64,000 bases of DNA from Mycobacterium sp. Aquia_213 (GTDB lineage: Bacteria > Actinomycetota > Actinomycetes > Mycobacteriales > Mycobacteriaceae). Where the stretch lies: assembly GCF_026625985.1 (NCBI RefSeq), contig NZ_CP113116.1:1550001-1614000 (forward strand), written 5' to 3'. This document shows, in pieces, positions 20,242-33,643 of this stretch. The position numbers and the translations under genes are program-made. Positions within the stretch are counted from its first letter, which is position 1; every line of letters begins with the position of its first letter. Below the pieces are notes generated by a model that searched no databases, had not been told where the DNA came from, and was given only the letters and a program-made list of their open reading frames with translations.

Positions 20242-20814
20242 TTAGGCGCCGCCGCCCGGCTTCCACAGCACATCGCCGTCCGGGTTGGCCGCCCGCGACA
20301 TGATGAAGAGTAGATCCGACAACCGATTCAGGTATTTCGCCGGCAGCCCGTTGACCTGGTCCGGCGCGGAATCGACTGCCGCCCAAGCCGATCGCTCGGC
20401 GCGACGCACCACGGTGCGGGCGACGTGCAACAGCGCCGACAATGGCGAACCACCCGGCAGCACAAAGGAGTTCAGCGCCGGCAGGGGTTCGTTGTATTTG
20501 TCGCACCATCCTTCGAGCCGGTCGATGTAGGACTGGGCGACTCGCAACGGCGGATATTTCGGGTTCTCCACCACCGGTGTGGACAGATCGGCGCCGGCGT
20601 CGAACAGATCGTTTTGGATCTGGCGCAGCACGTCCGCGATTTCGGAATCAGGCTGCCCCAGGGCGATGGCGACGCCGATCGCGGAGTTGGCCTCGTCACA
20701 GTCCGCGTATGCCACCAGGCGGGGATCGTTTTTCGAAACCCGGGAGAAGTCGCTCAATCCCGTGGTTCCATCGTCGCCGGTCCGGGTATAGATGCGGGTC
20801 AGGTGTACTGCCAT
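20242..20814 (-). CDS. PduO-type cob(I)alamin adenosyltransferase
   Basis: Transfers adenosyl from ATP to cob(I)alamin to give coenzyme B12, used by methylmalonyl-CoA mutase. The 190 residues start with the ATP-binding motif TRIYTRTGDDGTTGL (about 6-20) and include ARTVVRRAERSAW and LNRLSDLLFIMSR, the trimer/ATP signatures of the family. Equivalent of Rv1314c. In H37Rv an IS1557 copy lies between this gene and the DUF2550 gene; no insertion sequence is here. Confidence 0.93.
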   Translation of the reverse strand: MAVHLTRIYTRTGDDGTTGLSDFSRVSKNDPRLVAYADCDEANSAIGVAIALGQPDSEIADVLRQIQNDLFDAGADLSTPVVENPKYPPLRVAQSYIDRLEGWCDKYNEPLPALNSFVLPGGSPLSALLHVARTVVRRAERSAWAAVDSAPDQVNGLPAKYLNRLSDLLFIMSRAANPDGDVLWKPGGGA

Positions 20815-20884
20815 GAATAAACCGTACTCGGCGAAGTGAGTTAGCTGACTGACAAGCCGATACCGCTTCACTAGACTGACGCGG

Positions 20885-22138
20885 GTGTCTGAGCGATTCG
20901 TGGTAACCGGCGGCAACCGGTTGTCCGGCGAAGTCGCCGTGGGGGGCGCCAAGAACAGCGTGCTCAAGCTGATGGCCGCGACCCTGCTGGCCGAAGGCAC
21001 CAGCACGATCACCAACTGCCCCGACATTCTCGATGTGCCGTTGATGGCCGAGGTGCTGCGCGGGTTGGGCGCCACCGTCGAACTCGACGGCGACGTCGCC
21101 CGCATCACCTCACCCGACGAGCCCAAGTACGACGCGGACTTCGCGGCAGTGCGGCAGTTCCGCGCGTCGGTGTGTGTGCTGGGCCCGCTGGTCGGCCGAT
21201 GCAAACGGGCCAAGGTCGCACTGCCCGGCGGTGACGCGATCGGATCGCGTCCACTGGATATGCATCAGGCGGGCCTGCGGCAACTGGGTGCCACTTGCAA
21301 CATCGAGCACGGCTGTGTCGTCGCTCACGCAGATAGGTTGCGCGGCGCGGAGATTCAGCTCGAATTCCCCTCGGTGGGCGCCACCGAGAACATCCTGATG
21401 GCCGCCGTCGTCGCCGAGGGTGTCACCACGATCCACAATGCGGCGCGGGAACCCGACGTCGTCGATCTCTGCACGATGCTCAACCAGATGGGCGCGCAGA
21501 TCGAGGGTGCGGGTTCGCCGACGATGACGATTACGGGGGTACCGCGGCTGTATCCCACCGAGCACCGGGTGATCGGTGACCGCATCGTGGCCGCCACCTG
21601 GGGGATTGCGGCCGCGATCACCCGCGGTGACATCTCGGTCAGCGGTATCGATCCGGCGCATCTTCAGGTGGTGCTGCACAAACTGCACGACGCGGGGGCC
21701 ACCGTCACCCAGACGGACACCAGTTTTCGTGTGACGCAGTACGAGCGTCCGAAGGCCATGAACGTTGCGACGTTGCCGTTTCCCGGTTTTCCGACGGATC
21801 TGCAACCGATGGCGATTGCGCTGGCGTCGATCGCCGACGGCACCTCGATGATCACGGAGAACGTGTTCGAGGCGCGCTTCCGATTCGTCGAGGAGATGAT
21901 CCGCCTCGGCGCCGACGCGCGCACCGACGGCCATCACGCCGTGGTGCGGGGGCTGCCGCAACTTTCCAGCGCCCCGGTCTGGTGTTCGGACATCCGGGCC
22001 GGTGCCGGCCTGGTGCTCGCCGGACTCGTCGCCGACGGTGACACCGAGGTCCACGACGTCTTTCACATCGATCGCGGCTACCCGTTGTTCGTGGAAAACC
22101 TCGCGATTTTGGGAGCGGAGATCGAGCGGGTACAGTAA
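20885..22138 (+). CDS. murA: UDP-N-acetylglucosamine 1-carboxyvinyltransferase
   Basis: First committed step of peptidoglycan synthesis: PEP enolpyruvyl transfer to UDP-GlcNAc. The 417 residues have the double EPSP-synthase-like domains. The active-site loop reads LPGGDAIGSRP with Asp at residue 117 where most bacteria have the fosfomycin-reactive Cys; this is the known mycobacterial basis of intrinsic fosfomycin resistance. GTG start at 20885. The rrn promoters follow. Confidence 0.97.
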   Translation: MSERFVVTGGNRLSGEVAVGGAKNSVLKLMAATLLAEGTSTITNCPDILDVPLMAEVLRGLGATVELDGDVARITSPDEPKYDADFAAVRQFRASVCVLGPLVGRCKRAKVALPGGDAIGSRPLDMHQAGLRQLGATCNIEHGCVVAHADRLRGAEIQLEFPSVGATENILMAAVVAEGVTTIHNAAREPDVVDLCTMLNQMGAQIEGAGSPTMTITGVPRLYPTEHRVIGDRIVAATWGIAAAITRGDISVSGIDPAHLQVVLHKLHDAGATVTQTDTSFRVTQYERPKAMNVATLPFPGFPTDLQPMAIALASIADGTSMITENVFEARFRFVEEMIRLGADARTDGHHAVVRGLPQLSSAPVWCSDIRAGAGLVLAGLVADGDTEVHDVFHIDRGYPLFVENLAILGAEIERVQ

Positions 22139-22195
22139 CCAAAGTCAGTGCCCCACAGGCGCGGTCACCACATCGAAGGAGACCGAGACCGGGGC

Positions 22196-22225
22196 TTGAC
22201 TCCCTCGCCGGATTGGTACTAACCT
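22196..22225 (+). promoter_or_regulatory. rrn promoter 1
   Basis: TTGACT (22196-22201) and TAACCT (22220-22225) with an 18-nt spacer. This has the same architecture as the M. tuberculosis rrn promoter (TTGACT ... TAGACT, from memory). It lies just after murA. Confidence 0.7.
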
Positions 22226-22274
22226 GGCACGGCTGCCCTCGCAGCGATCACCACGATCGCAAGAAATTTGGGGG

Positions 22275-22304
22275 TTGACGCCTCTGCCGGAATTGTATTA
22301 AGCT
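22275..22304 (+). promoter_or_regulatory. rrn promoter 2
   Basis: TTGACG (22275-22280) and TAAGCT (22299-22304), spacer 18 nt. The stretch from the -35 to about 22315 resembles promoter 1 (shared GCCGGA-TTG and CTGGCA-GG-TGCC blocks), suggesting duplication of one promoter unit about 79 bp apart. Confidence 0.75.
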
Positions 22305-22519
22305 GGCAGGGTTGCCCCGAAGCGGGCGAAACAAGCAAGAGTGTTGTTTGAGAACTCAATAGTGTGTTTGGTGTTTTTGTTTGTTGTTGTTTTTTTGACT
22401 ACACCGTAAACACTCCCCGTGTGATGGGTGTGGTCGTTTTATTTTGATGCCAGTTTTTGGTGTCTTTTTGTTAGGTCAGATTTTCTCTGATTGTAAATTC
22501 ACCTCGTTTATCGAGGAGT
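22305..22519 (+). promoter_or_regulatory. rrn leader with antitermination/processing signals
   Basis: The transcribed leader before 16S contains GTTGTTTGAGAACTCAATAG (about 22343-22362), the block conserved in mycobacterial rrn leaders and taken as part of the antitermination/processing signals. It then runs T-rich, with a CTCGTTTATCGAG stem just before the mature 16S end. No protein gene is seen in the murA-16S gap. Confidence 0.6.
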
Positions 22520-27405
<4,886 letters not shown>

Positions 27406-27486
27406 CGCAACCACTATTTGTGACTTTTTAGTCGCGCCAAATACCACACCCCCCATCAATACACTTGAATGGAAAAATAAATAGAG

Positions 27487-27601
27487 TTACGGCGGCCACA
27501 GCGACAGGGAAACGCCCGGTCCCATTCCGAACCCGGAAGCTAAGCCTGTCAGCGCCAATGATACTGCCCGATCGGGTGGAAAAGTAGGACACCGCCGAAC
27601 A
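27487..27601 (+). rRNA. rrf: 5S ribosomal RNA
   Basis: About 115 nt from TTACGGCGGCCACAGCGACA to GGACACCGCCGAACA. The ends pair (ACGGCGG with CCGCCG) and the CCATTCCGAACCCGGAAGCT loop is the canonical 5S signature. It is the last gene of the rrn operon, 81 nt after 23S. Confidence 0.96.
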
Positions 27602-27606
27602 TACAC

Positions 27607-27636
27607 AAAAACACCCCCTGCAAAGGGGGTGTTTTT
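27607..27636 (+). terminator. Intrinsic terminator of the rrn operon
   Basis: AAAAACACCCCC (27607-27618), 6-nt loop TGCAAA, then GGGGGTGTTTTT (27625-27636): a perfect 12-bp stem ending in a T-run, a few nt after 5S. Because the stem has A and T tracts on both sides it can also terminate the opposing ogt transcript. Confidence 0.92.
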
Positions 27637-27643
27637 GCATTCT

Positions 27644-28135
27644 TCAATCGAATAACGTCAAATTCGACCGCTGCTTTTCTAATTCGAGCAGTGTCCGCTT
27701 TCGGCCGAGCCCGCCGCCGAACCCGGTGAGGCTGCCATTCGCGCCGATGACGCGATGGCAGGGGACGACGATAGCGATCGGATTGTGGCCGTTGGCCAAT
27801 CCGACGGCGCGCGCGGCGCCGGGGGCCCCGATTTGTTCGGCGATTTCTCCGTACGACCGGGTCTCCCCATACGGAATTGTCAGCAGCGCCCGCCAGACCC
27901 GTCGCTGGAATTCGGTGCCCCGCAGGTCGAGCTCCACGTCGAAAGTAGTGAGCTCGCCGGCGAAGTACGCCACGAGTTGATCGACGGCCGCGCTGAATGC
28001 TCCCGGATCGGGCGACCAGTCGGCGCGGCTCGGTTCGTAGGTCTGATCGACCATCCGCAGATTGGTCAACACCGAGCCGTGGCCGGCCAGCGTCAACAGC
28101 CCGATCGGGCTGTCGATGGTGCGGTACTGGATCAC
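27644..28135 (-). CDS. ogt: Methylated-DNA--protein-cysteine methyltransferase
   Basis: Suicide repair protein taking O6-alkyl groups from guanine. 163 residues from GTG at 28135. The active site PCHRVI has the acceptor Cys126; the ARAVG loop at about 109-113 is the conserved helix-turn-helix/arginine finger. The GTG start overlaps the alkA stop by 4 nt (GTGA), so both are one transcript. Longer upstream starts lie inside alkA and are unlikely. Equivalent of Rv1316c. Confidence 0.95.
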   Translation of the reverse strand: MIQYRTIDSPIGLLTLAGHGSVLTNLRMVDQTYEPSRADWSPDPGAFSAAVDQLVAYFAGELTTFDVELDLRGTEFQRRVWRALLTIPYGETRSYGEIAEQIGAPGAARAVGLANGHNPIAIVVPCHRVIGANGSLTGFGGGLGRKRTLLELEKQRSNLTLFD

Positions 28136-29619
28136 GCGACCTCCTGTGGCGGCCATTGATTTACCGGGTGCTCGAGGGTGGTCCACAAATGCTGGGTGGC
28201 ATAAGAGCGCCAAGGGCGCCAATGTGCGCTGTGCTCAATGAGTTTGCGTTGATTCGTCGGCAAGCCCAGCTGCTTGGCGGCGAGCTGTAACCCGAGGTCA
28301 CTGGCGGGAAAGGCGTCCGGGTCGCCGAGGCCGCGCATCGCGATCACCTCTGCCGTCCAGGGGCCGACCCCCGGCAGGGCCAACAGTTGGGTGCGCGCGC
28401 TGTCCCAATCGCTTCCGGCGTTCAGGACCACGCTGCCGTCGAGGAGCCCGGCGATCAGCGCACTCATCGTCCGTTGCCGGGCCTTGGGGACCGCCAGATG
28501 GATGGGATCGATCTCGGCGAGTTGCTCGATTGACGGGAAGGCATGCGTCAGTGCGCCTTCGGGGTCGTGCACCAGCGACCCGTACGCGGTGACCAATCGG
28601 CCGACGTGGGTGCGTGCGGCCTTCGTCGAGACCTGCTGACCCAGCACCGCGCGCACCGCGAGTTCGGCCTCGTCGACCGCGCGCGGAATGCGTTGTCCCG
28701 GCGCCTTGGCCACGACGGGAGCCAGCAGCGGGTCGCGGCTCAGTGTGTCCACGATCGCTTCCGGATCGGCATCGAGGTCCAGCAGCCGCCGGCAGCGGGC
28801 GATCGCGGTGGTGAGATCGCGGAAGTCGTCGAGCACGAGTAGGCAGCGGACGTGATCGACGGCCGGCGTCAGCGCGACCACGGCGTTGCCGGCCGGAAGC
28901 CGCAGGCTGCGCCGGTACGAACCGTTGCGCACTTCCTCGCAACCGGGAACGGCGCCCGCGGCCAGATGGCCGAAGACGCCCTCGTACGCGAACGGGGTAC
29001 GCACCGGCAGCCGAAGGCACAGTGTCCCAGGCGAAGTCGCGTTCGACCCGAAGCGGGTCGCCGCACGCTTCCGCAAATCGCTCGGTGTGCTTTCGAACAC
29101 CAGGCGCACGGTGTCGTTGAACTGGCGGATGCTGGAAAAGCCCGCGGCGAACGCGACATCGCCGAACGGCAGGTCGGTCGTCTCGATCAGCAGCCGGGCG
29201 GTCTGGCTTCGTTGCGCGCGAGCCAGCGCGAGCGGGCCGGCGCCGACTTCGGCCTGCAAAAGCCGCTCCAGCTGCCGGGTCGTGTATCCAAGGTGGGCGG
29301 CCAGACCGCCCACGCCGTCGCGGTCCACCGTGCCGTCGGTGATGAGCCGCATGGCCCGCGCCACGACATCGCCGCGTACGTTCCACTCGGGCGAACCCGG
29401 CGAGGCGTCGGGGCGGCATCGCTTGCATGCGCGGAAACCCGCCCGCTGGGCGGCCGCCGCGGTCGGTAAGAACCGCACATTGCGAGCGAACGGCGGGCGC
29501 ACCGGGCAGCTGGGCCGGCAGTAGATGCGGGTGGTCAGCACAGCGGTGACGAACCAGCCGTCGAACCGGGCGTCCTTGGACTGGACCGCCCGGTAACAGC
29601 GTTCGAAATCGTCATGCAC
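28132..29619 (-). CDS. alkA: AdaA-AlkA fusion: adaptive-response activator with DNA-3-methyladenine glycosylase
   Basis: 495-residue three-part protein. Residues about 1-75 form the Ada zinc domain with C34, C38, C65 and C68 (YCRPSCPVR ... CKRC), where one Cys accepts methyl from phosphotriesters. Residues about 85-180 are an AraC-type HTH pair (LAAHLGYTTRQLERLL; DVAFAAGFSSIRQFNDTVR). The rest is the HhH glycosylase with LPGVGPWTAEVIAMRGLGDPDAFPASD. It probably senses methylation damage and activates its own operon with ogt, as Ada does. GTG start at 29619 matches the start of Rv1317c; an upstream in-frame extension exists but shows no family similarity. Confidence 0.94.
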   Translation of the reverse strand: MHDDFERCYRAVQSKDARFDGWFVTAVLTTRIYCRPSCPVRPPFARNVRFLPTAAAAQRAGFRACKRCRPDASPGSPEWNVRGDVVARAMRLITDGTVDRDGVGGLAAHLGYTTRQLERLLQAEVGAGPLALARAQRSQTARLLIETTDLPFGDVAFAAGFSSIRQFNDTVRLVFESTPSDLRKRAATRFGSNATSPGTLCLRLPVRTPFAYEGVFGHLAAGAVPGCEEVRNGSYRRSLRLPAGNAVVALTPAVDHVRCLLVLDDFRDLTTAIARCRRLLDLDADPEAIVDTLSRDPLLAPVVAKAPGQRIPRAVDEAELAVRAVLGQQVSTKAARTHVGRLVTAYGSLVHDPEGALTHAFPSIEQLAEIDPIHLAVPKARQRTMSALIAGLLDGSVVLNAGSDWDSARTQLLALPGVGPWTAEVIAMRGLGDPDAFPASDLGLQLAAKQLGLPTNQRKLIEHSAHWRPWRSYATQHLWTTLEHPVNQWPPQEVA

Positions 29620-29787
29620 GCTTCCACAGTTACACCCGACCACCGACAAGACTGGCGGAAAAGCGACATGATGGTGGGGGCCGGCGGTCAACAGGTCATA
29701 CGAACAGCATGATGCCGGCGAGGACAGCCCGAACTCCAAGCCGAAGATGAAATTGTCGTCGCTGCGGTAGCGCGTGTCGGCCAACCC

Positions 29788-30172
29788 TTACTGCCACCAC
29801 AGCCACTTCCACCCCGGATCGGTGGTGGCTCCCCACAGGTTGAGCGGATGGCCGATCAGAAACGGCAACTCGTAGGTGAGCTGGCTGCCGGCGGTCAGCG
29901 GTATGTACACATCACAAGCTCGGCGGCCGGCGCCAGTTTGGATCGCTGTTCCCCCGGTGCTTTCCAGATCAAGATGAACGGCAACAGGATGACCGGTGTG
30001 CCGAAGATCAGGTTCGCGATCACGTCCACGGTCATAGTCGGGGCGACCAGTCCGGCCGCGGACGCGATCGTCATGAAGACGAAAACGGCCCCGACAAACG
30101 AGGACATGACGGAAAGATCTTCAGCCGATGCGGCGCGAACGGACGAGCGAGATCGGGGTGGCTTGGCTCCAT
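29788..30172 (-). pseudogene. Frameshifted small membrane-protein relic
   Basis: Three consecutive reading frames on the minus strand look like parts of one approximately 128-codon protein: MEPSHPDLARPFAPHRLK from 30172, a two-helix segment (VGAVFVFMTIASAAGLVAPT, VILLPFILIW; 30107-29905) in a second frame, and a C-terminal part DVYIPLTAGSQLTYELPF ... WKWLWWQ ending at TAA 29788-29790 in the third. At least two frameshifts separate them. Proline/tryptophan-rich, protein-like composition in each frame argues for a decayed gene rather than chance. No family recognised. Confidence 0.5.
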
Positions 30173-30190
30173 TGCATAACCTCGCCTAGG

Positions 30191-30210
30191 CAAGTATCAG
30201 GTACTTGATA
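30191..30210 (-). promoter_or_regulatory. Inverted repeat, possible repressor operator
   Basis: CAAGTA-TCAGG-TACTTG (30191-30207) and the overlapping TATCA-GGTACT-TGATA (30195-30210) form a symmetric site in the short AT-richer gap upstream of the membrane-protein relic and downstream of the LysR gene. The size and symmetry suit a MarR/TetR-class site; no such regulator is adjacent. Confidence 0.35.
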
Positions 30211-30247
30211 TTAAGCATGCGGTCGTTCTGTCTAGCCCTGGGCTCGA

Positions 30248-31126
30248 TCAAACGGTCCGCGTCGTCGCGGCGGAAGCGATGAAGTCCCGGGCGGCGCGGG
30301 ATAACGGTCGACCCGAGTCCCAGATCATTCCGATGTCGCGGTAGGCGTCGGCGTCGGCCAGGCGCAGCACGCTAAGCCCGGGCGCCCGCTCGCTGCCGTC
30401 GATCGGCGTCAGGCTGATGCCCAGACCCGCGGCTACCAGCCCCGCGGTGGTGGTCAGGTTGGCCGATTCCAGGACGATGCGTGGCTGGAATTGTGCTGCG
30501 GCACAAAGCTCATCGAGTAGTTGTCGCATGCCGTATCCGCGATGCATCGCAACGAAGGGCTCGTCGGCGAGGTCTGTCATCGACACCGTCGGCGCGTCGG
30601 TCAGCCGGTGGTGATGGGGCACGGCGACGCCGAGGCGCTGGCGAAACAGGCTGCGCCAGGCGAGGGTTGGCATTTTCGGCCGCGGCGACACAACTCCGAC
30701 GTCGATCACCCCGGCCAGCACGCGGTCGTTGATCAGCTCGGCAGCCCCTTCCTCGAGCGTGAACGTCACGCGCGGCGAGATCTGTGTAAACGCGGCGATC
30801 AAACGGGGCACGACGATCGACCCGAACGACCTCAAGAAGCCAAGGCGGATGTCGCCGGCGGCGGGGTTGCTCAGGTCCTCGATTTCGCGGCGGGCCGAGT
30901 CGAGCTCCAACTGGGCCCGGCGGGCGTGCTCGTAGAAGATCCGGCCGTAGGTGCTCAGCGAGAGCCGGCGGCCGTGGCGATCGAAAAGTTCCACCCCGAG
31001 GCGGCGTTCCAGGCGCGCCAGCATACGGGTCAGGGTCGGCTGCCCGATATGAAGTTGTTGAGCCGCCGCCGTCACATGTTGAAGCTCCGCGAGTGTGAGG
31101 AACCACTCGTAATCGCCATCGGCCAT
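30248..31126 (-). CDS. LysR-family transcriptional regulator
   Basis: 292-residue regulator. Residues about 10-65 form the winged HTH (FLTLAELQHVTAAAQQLHIGQPTLTRMLARLERRLGVELFDRHGRR), followed by the periplasmic-binding-like effector domain (from about 88, DIRLGFLRSFGSIVVPRLIAAF). ATG at 31126 is preferred because AGAGGTGG lies 5 nt upstream; a GTG at 31135 overlaps that site. It is divergent from the MFS gene, the classic arrangement for LysR control of the neighbour. The ligand is unknown. Confidence 0.9.
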   Translation of the reverse strand: MADGDYEWFLTLAELQHVTAAAQQLHIGQPTLTRMLARLERRLGVELFDRHGRRLSLSTYGRIFYEHARRAQLELDSARREIEDLSNPAAGDIRLGFLRSFGSIVVPRLIAAFTQISPRVTFTLEEGAAELINDRVLAGVIDVGVVSPRPKMPTLAWRSLFRQRLGVAVPHHHRLTDAPTVSMTDLADEPFVAMHRGYGMRQLLDELCAAAQFQPRIVLESANLTTTAGLVAAGLGISLTPIDGSERAPGLSVLRLADADAYRDIGMIWDSGRPLSRAARDFIASAATTRTV

Positions 31127-31143
31127 GACTGCCACCTCTGCTT

Positions 31144-31158
31144 ATGCCGTAATTGCAT
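31144..31158. promoter_or_regulatory. Candidate LysR operator
   Basis: ATGC-N7-GCAT (31144-31158) contains the T-N11-A signature of LysR-type binding sites and lies in the 90-bp gap between the LysR and MFS starts. An AT-rich stretch with TGA-N8-TCA follows at 31166-31179. Prediction by pattern only. Confidence 0.4.
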
Positions 31159-31216
31159 CATAGATTGAGTAATAATTCATTTCCGATTCTGCTGGCCGGC
31201 GCGGAGCATCGTTGCT

Positions 31217-32443
31217 ATGCCCCAGCTCGCCGCGACGCCTGCCGCGCACCACGCCGGTAGCCGCGGATACCGGCGAGTGACCGCGGCGCTGTGCGGTGCC
31301 GGTCTGGCCAGTTTCGCCGCGATGTACTGCACCCAGGCGCTTCTTCCCGCGTTGTCCGCGTACTACCGAATCTCCCCGGCCACCTCGGCGCTGACGGTCT
31401 CACTCACCACCGGGATGCTGGCGCTGTCCATCATCCCGGCCAGCGTGCTCTCCGAGCGCTACGGGCGCATCACGGTGATGCTGATCTCGGGCATCACCTC
31501 CAGCGTGATCGGGTTGCTGCTGCCGTTCAGCCCGACGCTCGGTGTGCTACTGGTCGGGCGGGCGCTGCAGGGCGTCGCGCTCGCCGGGATTCCCGCGGTC
31601 GCAATGGCGTTTCTGGCCGAGGAGGTGCACGCGTCGTCGCTGGGATCGGCGATGGGACGCTACATCGCCGGGACGACGATCGGTGGCTGCGCGGGGCGCA
31701 TCGTTCCGGCGCTGGTCCTCGAGGTCAGCGGCTGGCGGGTCGCGCTGTTGGTGTGTTCGCTGATGACGCTGGCCGCGACGGTGGTATTCGCCCTCCTGGT
31801 GCCCCGGTCCCAGTTCTTCACGCCGAAGACCGTGAGCATCCGCGTGACCACGCAAAGCCTACTGGCGCATCTGCGAAATCCGTTGTTGCTGAAGCTTTTT
31901 GTCCTGGCTTTCACGCTGATGGGCGGATTCGTCACCGTGTACAACTACCTCGGCTACCGGCTGGCCGCAGCGCCGTTCGGGCTAAAACCGTCGCTGGTGG
32001 GCCTGCTGTTCCTGCTGTACCTGGTGGGCACCTGGACGTCGGTCGTGGCGGGACGGCTCGCGGATCGTCGGGGGCGCATGCTCGTGCTGGGCGGCGCCTT
32101 GCCGATCACGGTCGTGGGCCTGCTGATGACACTGCCGGATGCACTGCCCGTGGTCGTCGTCGGGACCGGCGTCTTCACCGGTGGGTTCTTCGCCGCACAC
32201 GCGGTGGCCAGCGGATGGGTGGGCGCGGTGGCACGCCGGGATCGCGCCGAGGCCTCCGCGCTCTACCTGTTCAGCTACTACTTGGGCGGATCGGTGGCCG
32301 GCGCGTTGGGCGGGCTCGTCTACGGCGTGGGCGGCTGGCCGGCCACCGTCTGGTTCGTGGGAACGCTGCTGATCCTCGCCCTGCTACTGGTGGCCTCGCT
32401 GGTGAGAGCCGCTGTGCCGGTTCGGGTTCGCAGTCTGTCCTAG
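31217..32443 (+). CDS. MFS transporter (YnfM-like)
   Basis: 408-residue integral membrane protein with about 12 predicted helices. Family signs are SERYGRITVMLISG after helix 2 (the MFS loop 2-3 motif), ALQGVALAGIPAVAMAFLAEE and RLADRRGRMLVLGG in loop 8-9. Most similar in style to the YnfM/arabinose-efflux type exporters. ATG at 31217. Divergent LysR control is likely. The substrate is unknown. Not present at this place in M. tuberculosis as I recall. Confidence 0.88.
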   Translation: MPQLAATPAAHHAGSRGYRRVTAALCGAGLASFAAMYCTQALLPALSAYYRISPATSALTVSLTTGMLALSIIPASVLSERYGRITVMLISGITSSVIGLLLPFSPTLGVLLVGRALQGVALAGIPAVAMAFLAEEVHASSLGSAMGRYIAGTTIGGCAGRIVPALVLEVSGWRVALLVCSLMTLAATVVFALLVPRSQFFTPKTVSIRVTTQSLLAHLRNPLLLKLFVLAFTLMGGFVTVYNYLGYRLAAAPFGLKPSLVGLLFLLYLVGTWTSVVAGRLADRRGRMLVLGGALPITVVGLLMTLPDALPVVVVGTGVFTGGFFAAHAVASGWVGAVARRDRAEASALYLFSYYLGGSVAGALGGLVYGVGGWPATVWFVGTLLILALLLVASLVRAAVPVRVRSLS

Positions 32444-32560
32444 GGTGTAGCACCTTCCGGCGCGGCGCAATGTGGCCAGAATGCTGCGCACTCCGGCTAA
32501 CCGCTTGCTGCCCGGCGTCCTATTAATGGAGCCTGGGGCATAGAGGAGCGTGCGTGTCAC

Positions 32561-33643
32561 ATGTCAAAAGCCAAGTCCAGATTGACGGTAGCCGTCGACA
32601 GAGCGGCAAACAGCTTGGGTGCCAGGGCATTACCGGCGGTACCAGATCTCGTTAAGCGAAAGCTGATAGGCCGGCGGGCGATCACGATCGACGGAAATGT
32701 GCTGGACCCTACTCTGCAGATAATGCTTGCCGCGCGCAAAGCGATGGGACTGGAAAACCTCACCGACGGCGATCGGCCGACGGTCGTGCGGCAGAACATC
32801 CGCGAGACAATAGCGCCGTTCAATCGCAATCCGATAGCGGGACCTCTGGTCACCGATCTGACCATATCGGGAGCTGAGGGTCCCATCGCCGCAAGGCATT
32901 ACCGGCCCGAGCAAGTTGGACGTGCCCCACTGTTGGTCTTCTACCACGGTGGCGGCTTCGTGTTCGGCGATCTCGATACGCACGACAGGCTGTGCCGATT
33001 GATACGTCGCGATGCCGGGATCCAGGTGCTGTCAGTCGATTACCGACTCGCGCCCGAGCACCCCGCTCCGGCTGCGCTGGAGGATGGTTATGCGGCCTAC
33101 CGATGGGCTCTTTCGCATGTGGATGACCTGGACGCCGACCCCGGCCGAATCTGCGTCGGTGGCGACAGTGCGGGCGGCAACCTGGCCGCCGTCGTCGCGC
33201 ATCAAGCTCGCGACGACGGTATCGCGCCGGCACTACAACTGCTGCTTTATCCGGCAACCGATCTGGGCGGCGATACTGCTTCGCACAAGCTGTTCGCAGC
33301 AGGCTTTCTTTTGACCGCGAAAGACCTCGGACTGTTCTGGTCCTCCTATCTGGACGACAGCGGAATCGACGTCGCCAACCCCCGGGTTTCCCCGCTGCGC
33401 AGTGAGAATTTTGCCGGCTTGGCGCCGGCCATCGTGGCCACAGCAGGGTTTGATCCACTTCGTGACGAAGGCGAGTCCTACGCCGCGGCGCTCGAAGCGG
33501 CAGGCAATGTTGTCGATTTACGCCGATTCGGCTCATTGATTCACGGGTTCGGCCAATTCGACGCCCTCGGCGGCGCGTGCGCATCGGCGCTGGCCGAAAT
33601 CACCTCGGCACTGCGAGCCCACCTCCGGCACCCCTCGCCCTAG
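32561..33643 (+). CDS. LipN-like alpha/beta-hydrolase (hormone-sensitive lipase family)
   Basis: 360-residue esterase. The oxyanion motif HGGGF (129-133), nucleophile Ser203 in GDSAGG, an acid residue in GFDPLRDEG (about 298-302) and H328 in LIHGF form the catalytic set. The N-terminal region, including ITIDGNVLDPTLQIML, is strongly like LipN (Rv2970c), so this is a LipN paralogue. Codon use is less GC-rich than the flanks, especially in the first 300 nt, hinting at transfer. Its stop overlaps the opposing deacetylase stop (CTAG). Confidence 0.88.
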   Translation: MSKAKSRLTVAVDRAANSLGARALPAVPDLVKRKLIGRRAITIDGNVLDPTLQIMLAARKAMGLENLTDGDRPTVVRQNIRETIAPFNRNPIAGPLVTDLTISGAEGPIAARHYRPEQVGRAPLLVFYHGGGFVFGDLDTHDRLCRLIRRDAGIQVLSVDYRLAPEHPAPAALEDGYAAYRWALSHVDDLDADPGRICVGGDSAGGNLAAVVAHQARDDGIAPALQLLLYPATDLGGDTASHKLFAAGFLLTAKDLGLFWSSYLDDSGIDVANPRVSPLRSENFAGLAPAIVATAGFDPLRDEGESYAAALEAAGNVVDLRRFGSLIHGFGQFDALGGACASALAEITSALRAHLRHPSP

